Assembly: GCA_030696085.1 (NCBI GenBank)
Contig: JAUYNL010000099.1
Span: forward strand, 22,790 to 86,789
Direction of reading: 5' to 3'
Length of the DNA stretch: 64,000 nt
Source: Luteolibacter sp.
GTDB lineage: Bacteria; Verrucomicrobiota; Verrucomicrobiia; Verrucomicrobiales; Akkermansiaceae
Part shown: positions 34,516 through 42,316 of the stretch, one piece after another
Numbering within the stretch: the first letter of the stretch is position 1
How the letters are laid out: each line of letters begins with the position of its first letter
Notes under the pieces: generated by a model
Databases searched by the model: none
What the model was told of the DNA's origin: nothing
What the model saw: only the letters and a program-made list of their open reading frames with translations
Made by a program: the position numbers and the translations under genes

Positions 34516-35424
34516 GTGAAACTTATAACGATCACCGCCATCGCCGCGTCGCTCACATCCCTCGTCATCGCGCAGGACACCGTCAACGGCTTCAAACTGA
34601 CCGATCTGCGTATTGATCGCGAGGCCATCAAATCCGGCGGCCCGCCGCGTAACGGCATCCCGTCCATCGATGCCCCGAAATTCATCGCTCCGGACAAGGC
34701 GGATTTCATGAGGGATGACGACATCGTCCTCAGCTTCACCCACGACGGCACTACCCGCGCCTATCCGCTCCGCATTCTTGTCTGGCACGAGATCGTCAAC
34801 GAAACCATCAATGGCAAACCCACCCTTGTGACCTATTGCCCGCTCTGCGGCACCGCCATGATCTTCGACCGCAAGGTCGGCGGAAAAGTCCGCACCTTCG
34901 GCGTCTCCGGCATGCTCTATCAAAGCGACGTGTTGATGTATGACCGCGAGGACGAATCGCTGTGGTCGCAACTCAAAATGGAAGCCGTCAGCGGGCCACT
35001 TTCCGGGACCAAGCTCGAATGGCTGCCCAGCGAGCATCTGACATGGAAAGCCTGGAAGGCCAAATACCCGAAAGGCGAGGTGCTCTCGACGGAAGCAGGC
35101 CATCAGCGGAATTATCTCGGCCATGCCTACGCATCGTATTTCGGCAGCCCCAATGTCATGTTTCCCGTGCCGAAACATCGCGACGAGCTGCTCGACAAGG
35201 CCTGGGTCGTCGGCGTGGTCCACCAAGGCAGGGCCGTCGCCTTTCCCATCACACGCCTGGAGCAGACAAACGAGGCGGAACATGCCGGCGTGCATTTGAA
35301 ATTCGATCCCGTGTCCCGCCTTGCCACCGCCACGGATGCCAAAGGCAATGAGCTTCCCACCGTCACCGTTTTCTGGTTCGCATGGCAGGCGTTCTATCCG
35401 CAAACCACCCTTTGGAAACCTTGA
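34516..35424 (+). CDS. DUF3179 domain exported protein
   Basis: A 302-residue protein with signal peptide (GTG start, KLITITAIAASLTSLVIAQ). DUF3179 features are YPLRILVWHEIVNETINGKPTLVTYCPLCGTAMIFDR, GVSGMLYQSDVLMYDREDESLWSQ and GEVLSTEAGHQRNYLGHAY. The CPLC pair may bind a metal or react with thiols. It follows the DUF547 gene by 12 bases and overlaps the glycosyltransferase gene by TTGA. Function is unknown. Confidence 0.87.
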   Translation: MKLITITAIAASLTSLVIAQDTVNGFKLTDLRIDREAIKSGGPPRNGIPSIDAPKFIAPDKADFMRDDDIVLSFTHDGTTRAYPLRILVWHEIVNETINGKPTLVTYCPLCGTAMIFDRKVGGKVRTFGVSGMLYQSDVLMYDREDESLWSQLKMEAVSGPLSGTKLEWLPSEHLTWKAWKAKYPKGEVLSTEAGHQRNYLGHAYASYFGSPNVMFPVPKHRDELLDKAWVVGVVHQGRAVAFPITRLEQTNEAEHAGVHLKFDPVSRLATATDAKGNELPTVTVFWFAWQAFYPQTTLWKP

Positions 35425-36722
35425 GCATCCTGAGCAAACCACGCGATGTCCTGATCGTGATGACCCGCATGCCGCGTGAAGGCCGCAACAAGACCCGGCT
35501 CATTCCCGCGCTTGGAGCGTCCGGGGCCACCGCCATGCACGATCGTCTCGCCCGCCACGCGGTGGGCAGGGCCTCGTCCTACGCCATGATGCATCCCGGA
35601 ACGTCACTTGAGGTGCATCTGGAAGGAGGATCGCCGGACGAAGGCCGTGCCTGGCTGGGGGATGTCGAGTGCATCGCCCAGCGTCCGGGTGATCTGGGTC
35701 ATCGGATGCAGGCGGCGGCGGACCGTGCTTTCTCGCGCGGCGCGAAACGCGTGATCATCATCGGAACCGATTGTCCGTCTCTCGATGAACCCTTTCTATC
35801 AGAAGCATTTGATATGCTCACCAAAACCGATGTCGTGTATGGTCCTGCGGCCGATGGGGGATATGTCCTGATCGGTCTCTCCAAACCATGTCCGCAACTC
35901 TTCACAGGCATCGCATGGGGTGAAAACATGGTTCTCGAACAATCGCTCACAGCCGCACGCGAATCCTTTCTGAACGTCGCCATGCTCGAAGTCCGCGAGG
36001 ACGTGGACACGCCCGCCGATCTGCCTGCGGCCGAGACCACGTTGGCCGCCGGCGAATCGGTCTCCGTCATCATTCCCACCCTGGACGAAGAGGCTCATCT
36101 TCCTTTCCTGCTCGAACACCTGAAGCGTTGCAACCCTCACGAAATCATCATCGCGGATGGTGGCAGTCGCGACTGCACGATAAAAATCGCCGAGCAGGCC
36201 GGTGCCCGCGTCGTCCACGCCGCAAAAGGCCGCGCATCGCAGATGAATCTGGCCGCAGCCACCGCGACCGGCGAATTCCTGCTCTTCCTCCACGCCGACA
36301 CCATGCCGCCGTCTGATTACGCTTCGATCATTCGCGCCATTCTCACCGCACCAGGCACCAGCGCAGGCGCGTTTGGCTTCGCACTTTCTGGAAAACTCAG
36401 CAGCGCCTCGCTCATCGAACGCATGGTGAACCTGCGCTGCCGTCTCTTCCAAACTCCCTACGGCGACCAGGGACTCTTCCTCCGCCGCCGAATGTTCCGC
36501 CGCGCGGGCCGTTTCCCTGACTGGCCTGTTCTCGAAGACCTCCACCTGGTGCGCATGCTCAGGCGGATCGGCCGCGTCCAAACATCCACCGAGATCGCCC
36601 TCACCTCCCCGCGCCGCTGGCAGCATGGCGGCACCATCCGCACCTTTCTTCGCCACCAACTCATGCTCGCTGCCTATCACATCGGCGTTCCTGCCCGGCA
36701 TATTGCCAAAATCCGCCCCTGA
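35421..36722 (+). CDS. Fused arsenosugar-type glycosyltransferase (TIGR04282 + TIGR04283 domains)
   Basis: A 433-residue two-domain protein. Residues 1 to about 195 resemble the TIGR04282/DUF2064 domain (VMTRMPREGRNKTRLIPALG, IIGTDCPSLDEPFL, VVYGPAADGGYVLIGL). From about residue 210 a GT2 domain of the TIGR04283 type follows (VSVIIPTLDEEAHLPFLLEHL, EIIIADGGSRDCT, FLLFLHADTMPP, YGDQGLFLRRRMF). The two are usually separate neighbouring genes, so this is a fusion. I prefer the TTG at 35421 (TTGA with the previous stop); ATG 35382 would overlap it by 43 bases. It likely attaches the ribose-arsenical to an acceptor. Confidence 0.88.
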   Translation: MSILSKPRDVLIVMTRMPREGRNKTRLIPALGASGATAMHDRLARHAVGRASSYAMMHPGTSLEVHLEGGSPDEGRAWLGDVECIAQRPGDLGHRMQAAADRAFSRGAKRVIIIGTDCPSLDEPFLSEAFDMLTKTDVVYGPAADGGYVLIGLSKPCPQLFTGIAWGENMVLEQSLTAARESFLNVAMLEVREDVDTPADLPAAETTLAAGESVSVIIPTLDEEAHLPFLLEHLKRCNPHEIIIADGGSRDCTIKIAEQAGARVVHAAKGRASQMNLAAATATGEFLLFLHADTMPPSDYASIIRAILTAPGTSAGAFGFALSGKLSSASLIERMVNLRCRLFQTPYGDQGLFLRRRMFRRAGRFPDWPVLEDLHLVRMLRRIGRVQTSTEIALTSPRRWQHGGTIRTFLRHQLMLAAYHIGVPARHIAKIRP

Positions 36723-36734
36723 TCCATCAAACCC

Positions 36735-37208
36735 ATGAACACCACCACACGCCCACCTCTTCCGCCCTTTGATGCGGAATCCGCAGCCCTCAAGGTCCGC
36801 CGCGCCGAAGATGCATGGAACGGACGCGATCCGGAAAAAGTCGCGCTCGCCTATACACCGGACAGCATCTGGCGCAACCGCGCCGAATTCCTTCAAGGCC
36901 GCGATGCCATCGTCGCCTTTCTCACACTCAAGTGGAGCCGCGAACTCGACTACCGCCTCATCAAGGAACTCTGGGCCTACACCGACAACTGCATTGCCGT
37001 GCGCTTCGCCTACGAATGGCACGACGACTCCGGACAATGGTTCCGCTCCTACGGCAATGAAAACTGGGACTTCGATGAACACGGTCTCATGCGCCGCCGG
37101 ATTGCCAGCATCAATGATCTACCCATCGCCATGGATAGTCGCCTGTTTCACTGGCCTGTAGGCCCTCGACCACAAGATCACCCAAGTCTATCTGAGCTTG
37201 GATTGTGA
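36735..37208 (+). CDS. NTF2-like DUF1348 protein
   Basis: A 157-residue protein of the DUF1348/NTF2-like fold: [74 protein letters not shown] is the family core. No signal peptide. Probably a small-ligand binding or isomerase-like protein; substrate unknown. It follows the glycosyltransferase by 12 bases, ending the unit that begins at the DUF547 promoter. Confidence 0.88.
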   Translation: MNTTTRPPLPPFDAESAALKVRRAEDAWNGRDPEKVALAYTPDSIWRNRAEFLQGRDAIVAFLTLKWSRELDYRLIKELWAYTDNCIAVRFAYEWHDDSGQWFRSYGNENWDFDEHGLMRRRIASINDLPIAMDSRLFHWPVGPRPQDHPSLSELGL

Positions 37209-37215
37209 GATTTGT

Positions 37216-37245
37216 TGTTAATGATAACCCCATTCCGGACGACTC
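37216..37245 (+). promoter_or_regulatory. Candidate ECF promoter with 18-base spacer
   Basis: TGTTAA, 18 bases, CGACTC, so one base longer than the other copies. It lies 36 bases before the ATG of the AhpD-like gene and just after the DUF1348 stop. Confidence 0.6.
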
Positions 37246-37281
37246 AATCTCACGCCATAGAAATCACACCAAACCAACACC

Positions 37282-37833
37282 ATGAAATTCCAGATTCACA
37301 CACCCGATACCGCCCCCGAAGGCTCACGTCCCTTACTCGAACAAGTCCAGCAAGGCTACGGCTTCATTCCCTCCGTCTATGGCATCTTTGCTGAATCTCC
37401 GGTGGCCACTTCCACCTACATCCACATCACCGACCAACTCAAAGCACACAGCGTCCTTACCCCACAGGAACAACAGATCGTCATGATCGCCGTCAGCGAA
37501 CAGAACGGTTGCGAATACTGCGTCGCCGCCCATAGCGCGGTGGCGGGCATGGTTCAGGTTCCACAGGAAACCATCGCCAGCCTCCGTGAAGGACGCCTTC
37601 CCTCCGACCCGAAACAAGCCGCCCTCGTCCGCTTCGCCAAAGCCGCCGTCGAACACCGCGGTTGGATCCCCGAAGCCGACCAGCAAGCCTTCCTCGTCGC
37701 CGGCTACACCACACGCCACGCGCTCGACGTCCTCTCCATCATCGCGCTCAAAACCCTCAGTAACTACTCCAACCACCTCGCCCACCCGCCGCTCGATCCA
37801 CAGTTCGAAGCCCAGCGCTGGAGCGCGAAATAA
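37282..37833 (+). CDS. Carboxymuconolactone decarboxylase / AhpD-like protein
   Basis: A 183-residue protein of the peroxidase-related AhpD family. The active-site motif is EQNGCEYCVAAHSAVA (CxxC with a downstream His). GFIPSVYGIFAESPVATSTYIHITDQL and TTRHALDVLSIIALKTLSNYSNHL are typical flanks. It likely acts in thiol-dependent peroxide reduction. Preceded by the 18-base-spacer promoter, it appears to be the last member of the sigma regulon here. It ends 34 bases from the convergent HxlR regulator. Confidence 0.88.
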   Translation: MKFQIHTPDTAPEGSRPLLEQVQQGYGFIPSVYGIFAESPVATSTYIHITDQLKAHSVLTPQEQQIVMIAVSEQNGCEYCVAAHSAVAGMVQVPQETIASLREGRLPSDPKQAALVRFAKAAVEHRGWIPEADQQAFLVAGYTTRHALDVLSIIALKTLSNYSNHLAHPPLDPQFEAQRWSAK

Positions 37834-37867
37834 CAAGTGCGCTTGTGAGACCGCGATCATATCGCTC

Positions 37868-38236
37868 TCAGGGGCGGGACTTCTTCGCACTCTCCCTCCG
37901 TCGCTCCTTCAGCCGACGCCCTACAGCCACGATCGCCTCGATCGCCGGCTTGAGTTCGCCGCCCAGGTCGGTGAGCGAGTATTCCACTGTCGGCGGCGAG
38001 GTGGGTTTCACCGTCCGCTCCAAAACGCCGTCCGCCGCGAGCTTCTTCAACCGCGCCGAAAGCACCTTGGCGGAGACGCCCATGAGATCACTCTTCAGCT
38101 CGCTGAACGTCCGCGCCGAATGCCCGAGATACCAGATGATGACAGGAGTCCATACCCCGCCGATCACACCGAGACATTCCGCCAGCGGGCAGGTGTCGGG
38201 CGGGGGAGTGACCTTGTTTTTGCGGCGTGGCACCAT
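37868..38236 (-). CDS. HxlR-family transcriptional regulator
   Basis: A 122-residue winged-helix regulator: CPLAECLGVIGGVWTPVIIWYLGHSARTFSELKSDLMGVSAKVLSARLKKLAADGVLERTV is the HxlR core, with Cys16 near the N-terminus as in redox- or electrophile-sensing members. It is divergent from the nitroreductase gene, with two similar palindromes between them. It probably represses the nitroreductase operon and itself. Confidence 0.9.
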   Translation of the reverse strand: MVPRRKNKVTPPPDTCPLAECLGVIGGVWTPVIIWYLGHSARTFSELKSDLMGVSAKVLSARLKKLAADGVLERTVKPTSPPTVEYSLTDLGGELKPAIEAIVAVGRRLKERRRESAKKSRP

Positions 38237-38247
38237 AATTTCGTAGC

Positions 38248-38266
38248 AGGTTTCCCCGAGGTAACC
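38248..38266 (+). promoter_or_regulatory. Candidate HxlR operator 1
   Basis: AGGTTTCCCCGAGGTAACC: half-sites AGGTTT and GTAACC separated by 7 bases. Same half-sites as operator 2. It lies 12 bases upstream of the HxlR start codon. Confidence 0.5.
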
Positions 38267-38292
38267 CGATTCTCAGGTTTCCGCAAGTCAGC

Positions 38293-38310
38293 AGGTTTAC
38301 AAAAGTAACC
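38293..38310 (+). promoter_or_regulatory. Candidate HxlR operator 2
   Basis: AGGTTTACAAAAGTAACC: the same half-sites separated by 6 bases. It lies 23 bases upstream of the nitroreductase ATG. Confidence 0.5.
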
Positions 38311-38332
38311 TTCAGCCTATTTTCCCGCCACC

Positions 38333-38956
38333 ATGACACACACCAACATGACCCCACTGGAAGCCATCGAGTCGCGCCGCTCGGTGAAACACTTCGACTC
38401 AGCGCATCAGATGACCGATGATGAGATCGCACGCCTGATTGGATTGGCCAAGCTCGCCCCTTCTTCGTTCAACATGCAGAACTACCGCTTCGTGCTCGTT
38501 CGTGATCCGGAACTGCGCAGCCAGATCCGTGCCGTCGCATGGGATCAATCCCAAGTTACCGACGCCTCTCTGCTCGTCATCCTCTGCGCCGACCTAACCG
38601 CCCACGCCAACGAACCTCAGCGTTACTGGGCGCACGCACCGCAGGAAGTGCAGGACATCCTTGTGCCCGCCCTCACCCCATTCTATGAAGGCAAGCCTAC
38701 GCTCATCCGCGACGAGGCCATGCGTTCGACCGGCTTCGCCGGAATGACCCTCATGCTCGCCGCACGCGGCATGGGCTACGATTCCTGCCCGATGATCGGC
38801 TTCGACGCCGAGGCTGTCGCCAAGCTGATCAACCTCCCCGCCGACCACGCACTAAGCTTCATGCTTGCCATCGGAAAGCAGGCCAAGCCCGTATGGCCGC
38901 GCGGCGAACGTCTGCCCGACAGCGAGGTCGTCATCCAGGATCGTTTTCCCACATAA
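38333..38956 (+). CDS. Nitroreductase family protein
   Basis: FMN-dependent NAD(P)H oxidoreductase of 207 residues. Family features are IESRRSVKHFD (FMN phosphate-binding Arg pair), LAKLAPSSFNMQNYRFVLV and TGFAGMTLMLAARGMGYDSCPMIGFD. It reduces nitro compounds or quinones. A second ATG at 38348 is possible. It begins an operon of three genes (ATGA or near overlaps), likely under control of the divergent HxlR regulator. Confidence 0.92.
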   Translation: MTHTNMTPLEAIESRRSVKHFDSAHQMTDDEIARLIGLAKLAPSSFNMQNYRFVLVRDPELRSQIRAVAWDQSQVTDASLLVILCADLTAHANEPQRYWAHAPQEVQDILVPALTPFYEGKPTLIRDEAMRSTGFAGMTLMLAARGMGYDSCPMIGFDAEAVAKLINLPADHALSFMLAIGKQAKPVWPRGERLPDSEVVIQDRFPT

Positions 38957-38961
38957 CCACC

Positions 38962-40008
38962 ATGGAATCACTCTCCGCGCGCCTTGGCATGAGACTGCCC
39001 ATCATCCAGGGCCCTTTCGGCGGCGGGCTTTCCACCGTGAAGCTCGCCGCCACCGTGACCAATGCCGGTGGCATGGGATCGTTCGGTGCGCATTTGCTGG
39101 AACCGGATGAAATCATCCGCACCACCGAAGCCATCCGAACCGAAACACAAGGCTCTTTCGTTATGAATCTCTGGGTGGACAGCGGGGACGAGAAATCCGG
39201 GGAAACGGACGCCGAAACATTCGTCCGCGCCGCCACCGAACTCGCCCCTTTCTATCAGAAGAACCACATTACCCCGCCGGAATATGCCAGCGGAAACTCG
39301 ATCCATTTCGAGCGACAAGTGGAAGCCATCCTCCGCGCACGTCCGCCCGTCTTTAGTTTCGTTTTCGGAATCCCATCAAAGGACATTCTATCGGAATGCC
39401 GCAGGCGCGACATCCTCACAATGGGCGCGGCCACCACGCTCGACGAAGCGCTCGCCATCGAGGCCGCTGGCGTTGACATCATTCTGGCCACAGGATTCGA
39501 AGCCGGTGGCCATCGTCCTTCCTTCCTGCGCCCCGCGGCCGATTCCCTGCATGGCACGCTCGCCCTCGTCCGCCAGGTTGTTGCATCCGTGAAAGTCCCG
39601 GTCATTGCCGCAGGGGGTATCGCTGATGCGCAGGGCGTGGCTGCGGCAATGGTGCTCGGAGCCTCCGCCGTGCAGATCGGCACCGCCTTTCTCGCCTGCG
39701 AGGAATCCGGCGCACACCCGCTCCACAAACAGAAACTCTTCCATCCCGCCGCCCGCCAAACCCGCCTGAGCGACCGCGTCTCCGGCCGCCTCGCGCGCTT
39801 CATCGCCACCCCCGCGCTCGATGATCTCGAACGCCTCAACCAAACCCACCTCGGCTACCCGTTGCAGGGCGAACTCACCCGCCCCCTCAAATCCATCGAC
39901 AGTGGACTCTTCTACGCAGGCCAGGGAGCGCCCTTGCTCCGCCACCACCGCGCCGCCGATCTCACCCTGGCCCTCGCCGCCGCCATTTCACATACCGCAC
40001 CACCATGA
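38962..40008 (+). CDS. Nitronate monooxygenase family protein
   Basis: A 348-residue FMN TIM-barrel protein of the NMO/2-nitropropane dioxygenase family: LPIIQGPFGGGLSTVKLAATVTNAGGMGSFGAHLL, DIILATGFEAGGHRPSF and VPVIAAGGIADAQGVAAAMVLGASAVQIGTAFLACEES. The HRPS motif follows the phosphate-binding region. It oxidises alkyl nitronates, matching the preceding nitroreductase. The ATG at 38962 is preferred over the track's 38893, which overlaps the nitroreductase. Confidence 0.9.
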   Translation: MESLSARLGMRLPIIQGPFGGGLSTVKLAATVTNAGGMGSFGAHLLEPDEIIRTTEAIRTETQGSFVMNLWVDSGDEKSGETDAETFVRAATELAPFYQKNHITPPEYASGNSIHFERQVEAILRARPPVFSFVFGIPSKDILSECRRRDILTMGAATTLDEALAIEAAGVDIILATGFEAGGHRPSFLRPAADSLHGTLALVRQVVASVKVPVIAAGGIADAQGVAAAMVLGASAVQIGTAFLACEESGAHPLHKQKLFHPAARQTRLSDRVSGRLARFIATPALDDLERLNQTHLGYPLQGELTRPLKSIDSGLFYAGQGAPLLRHHRAADLTLALAAAISHTAPP

Positions 40009-40913
40009 ACCCGCCCATTGCCCGCCAGCTCATCCTTCCCTCGCTCTGCGCCGACGCCCTCGCCCTGGGCAGCCACTGGATCTACAACCCGGCCAAGATC
40101 GCCCGCCTCTACCCCGATGGTGTGCGCAACTACGATGATCCCCGTAGCGAATACCATCCGGGAAAATCCGCGGGTGATTTCACCCATTACGGCGATCAGA
40201 CCATGGTGCTGCTGAAGAGCGTGGTATTGCGCGGCGGCTTCGAGCCGGCGGGCTGGCGGGAGGATTGGCTGCGCTTCTGGAAATCCGATCCGCCAGCCTA
40301 CCGCGACGGTGCCACCAAGGCCACCCTCGGCTTCCTCGAACGCGGCGTGGATGCCGCCTCGGAAAGCAACGACCTCGCCGGTGCTTCGCGGATCGCTCCG
40401 GTGCTCGCTATGGCGTCCAACCAGCCCCTCGAAGAACGCATTGCCGCCGCCCGCGCCCAAACCGCGCTCACCCACGGCGACCGCGCCACCATCGACACTG
40501 CGGAATTTTTCACCCGAGCCGTGGATGCGCTCTCTTCTGGAAAATCGCTCCCAGACGCGCTGGATACAGCGGCAAGCGCCTCCTACCATCATCTCGATGC
40601 CCGAGGTTTCCTCAATCAGGTGAAATCCTCGCTCCACCTCGAAGACCGTGCCGCAGGCGAAGCTTTCGGCCTCACCTGTCATACACCCGAAGCCTTCCCG
40701 CTCACTCTCTGGTTCCTTCTCCGCTACCACAACGAACCGCTTGAAGCCGTGATTCAAAACACCATGGCCGGCGGCGACAACGCCGCGCGCGGCATGGCCA
40801 TCGGCCTCATCATGGGTGCCGCCCACGGGATCGACTGGCTTCCGCCCCGCTGGATCGAGGAACTCAACGCGCGGGATGAAATCGACACCCTCCTCGGACA
40901 GGCGCGGTCGTGA
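40005..40913 (+). CDS. ADP-ribosylglycohydrolase family protein
   Basis: A 302-residue protein of the ARH/DraG superfamily. The metal-binding motifs are modified: LCADALALGSHWIYNP at the N-terminus, FTHYGDQTMVLLKSV in the GDDTxM position, and AGGDNAARGMAIGLIMGAAHG near the C-terminus. It may remove ADP-ribose from a protein or act on a related glycoside. It overlaps the nitronate monooxygenase gene by ATGA. Confidence 0.85.
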   Translation: MNPPIARQLILPSLCADALALGSHWIYNPAKIARLYPDGVRNYDDPRSEYHPGKSAGDFTHYGDQTMVLLKSVVLRGGFEPAGWREDWLRFWKSDPPAYRDGATKATLGFLERGVDAASESNDLAGASRIAPVLAMASNQPLEERIAAARAQTALTHGDRATIDTAEFFTRAVDALSSGKSLPDALDTAASASYHHLDARGFLNQVKSSLHLEDRAAGEAFGLTCHTPEAFPLTLWFLLRYHNEPLEAVIQNTMAGGDNAARGMAIGLIMGAAHGIDWLPPRWIEELNARDEIDTLLGQARS

Positions 40914-40985
40914 AGCCGCAGTCGCCTCCCACAAGCACTCGCGCCTTGCCGTCTCCGCGCCGTCCGCCATGCTGGCCACCACAGC

Positions 40986-41084
40986 ATGACATCCTCGGCA
41001 TTCATCACCAAATGGCGGCACATCGAGCTCAAGGAACGCTCCGCCTCAGGCCGCTCCCCCTCTGCGGGGTCGGGTGATTCCTGA
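40986..41084 (+). pseudogene. Fragment resembling the N-terminus of an MmeI/YeeA-like DNA methyltransferase
   Basis: The 32-residue reading MTSSAFITKWRHIELKERSAS closely follows the usual first residues of type IIL/BREX-like class I DNA methyltransferases, in which this is followed by QSHFIDLCRLLG. Here the match stops after about 21 residues and a stop codon soon follows, so only the extreme 5' end is left. Recognised from memory of the family; not aligned. Confidence 0.45.
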
Positions 41085-41115
41085 CAAGTTCGGTCCTTCA
41101 TCGGTTGAATGCCCG

Positions 41116-41181
41116 GGCCGCTGTAGCGGCTCTGCAAATGCGAAGCCTGATCGCATGGACGGAGCGCAGCGGAGTCAATCC
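41116..41181 (+). repeat. REP-like repeat, copy A
   Basis: Begins with the palindrome GGCCGCTGTAGCGGCTC and continues AATGCGAAGCCTGATC, then GCATGGACGGAGCGC. Closely related copies occur inverted at 41344-41409 and inside the group II intron remnant at 42317-42384. Confidence 0.65.
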
Positions 41182-41343
41182 TCCGGTATCTTTGTTTAAA
41201 CGGGCATCGCGCCCCCGGCTCGTTTTCCCGACTACTATGACCTCTGCTGACTTCTCCGCCGCTCTCACAGCGGAGATCTCCCCAGGTAAGAACGCAGTCC
41301 TCCCCCGCACAATCGCCCCATTTACCTGCCGGGCCAAACCGAA

Positions 41344-41409
41344 CGGTTTATCCTCACTGCGGGACGATCTGCGGGATGGCTTCGCATTCAGATGAGCCGC
41401 TATCGCGGC
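41344..41409 (-). repeat. REP-like repeat, copy B
   Basis: On the minus strand it reads GCCGCGATAGCGGCTC then AATGCGAAGCCATC, matching the start and middle of copy A; the distal part is more diverged. Confidence 0.55.
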
Positions 41410-41642
41410 GGGGCAGTCGCTGTGTTGTGCCAGCTCACCTGGTCCGGACGGCCTTGTATGGGGTTTTTGTCCATCGACTTGCGGGTTTCGCATAGCCTTC
41501 TTTCGGCAACACGGTCGCCCGTGCCTTCTTGGCTTCTGCTGGTGCTTATTTGTTCATTTCTGTTCATTTCGATTTTCACACAGGGGACTTGAACCCCTTT
41601 AGGACTGCGCCCATGCTGGGCACACACAAGCCAGTAGTGTCA

Positions 41643-41695
41643 ACGGCGGACAACATCTCTAGTTCGCTTCGCTCTGGACGTTCAATTTCCGCCGT
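41643..41695 (+). repeat. Hairpin with attC-like apical loop
   Basis: ACGGCGGA (41643) pairs perfectly with TCCGCCGT (41688). The interior contains AGTTCGCTTCGCTCTGGAC, which resembles the tip of some environmental integron attC sites. Canonical outer core sites were not found, so cassette recombination is not established. It lies 32 bases upstream of the orphan gene. Confidence 0.3.
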
Positions 41696-41727
41696 GCCAC
41701 ACTTCAAACGCCAAGAAATTACAGAGC

Positions 41728-42225
41728 ATGAAATGGATCGGCCTAGCATTTCTCGTCGTCGGTGCATTGCTTGCGGTTGACCACCGCAACTGGTTTGTGC
41801 CAGTCGTTATTGGTCTCATCTTCCTTGGATACTGGTATTTTACTGAGCGAGAGCCTGAGGAAGTTCCTCCGGACGAGTCTGACTATCTTCACCGTGATGA
41901 GAAGCCGACGAAGTTGCAGGAGAGTTCGACCAGTTTTGATCTTCCTGACTTCGCCCCGTTTCTCAAGCGCCTATCATCCCAGGTCATGGGTGGGTATACC
42001 GCGAAGGTCATTGATCATCTCGCCGGACTTGCATCGACGATGAAGCACGAGCAGGAGCGCAGCCTTGAGTATGAGGCTGTCTTTCGAGGTCAGCGATGCC
42101 CGCTCAATATCTGTCTTTTCAAGGATGATGCCGAGGAGATCACGATATACTTTCACACGCCCAAGCCGCTTGCGGATTTCATCGACAGTGAGATTGAAGC
42201 CTTTTTTGCCGAGCGCGGGATGTAG
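41728..42225 (+). CDS. Orphan hypothetical membrane protein
   Basis: A 165-residue protein with two N-terminal hydrophobic segments (IGLAFLVVGALLAV, FVPVVIGLIFLGYWYF) and a soluble acidic domain (FDLPDFAPFLKRLSSQVMGG, EEITIYFHTPKPLADFIDSEI). No family recognised. Base composition is visibly more AT-rich than the neighbouring operons, and it stands alone between repeats and an intron remnant, suggesting acquired DNA. Confidence 0.6.
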   Translation: MKWIGLAFLVVGALLAVDHRNWFVPVVIGLIFLGYWYFTEREPEEVPPDESDYLHRDEKPTKLQESSTSFDLPDFAPFLKRLSSQVMGGYTAKVIDHLAGLASTMKHEQERSLEYEAVFRGQRCPLNICLFKDDAEEITIYFHTPKPLADFIDSEIEAFFAERGM

Positions 42226-42316
42226 CCTTCATGACCACATCGAAGCAAAATCCAAGGCGAATCGGGTCGAGGTGACGGGATTGCGCCCGTCACCCCTCCC
42301 ACACCACCGGACATGC

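Larger units (their letters stand above)
41085..41727 (+). other. Non-coding decayed region with REP-like repeats
   Basis: No convincing gene in about 640 bases; ORFs on both strands are short and compositionally odd. It contains two REP-like repeats (listed separately), a stretch around 41215-41340 that reads like the conserved non-coding part often seen near group II intron reverse transcriptases, and a hairpin near the right end. It separates the catabolic operon from the orphan membrane gene. Confidence 0.5.

Noticed and set aside
37282-37833. AhpD-like gene as the arsenosugar 'peroxidase-like' TIGR04169 protein
   Set aside because: The sequence around its CxxC matches general peroxidase-related AhpD proteins better, so only the broad family is called, although its promoter links it to the regulon.
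38391-38400. CGACTC in the nitroreductase gene as another sigma promoter
   Set aside because: No TGTTAA box lies 17-18 bases upstream and the site is inside coding sequence (FDSA).
41105-41493. ORFs on both strands between the methyltransferase fragment and the orphan gene
   Set aside because: They run through REP-like palindromes and non-coding debris, with no motif or coupling.
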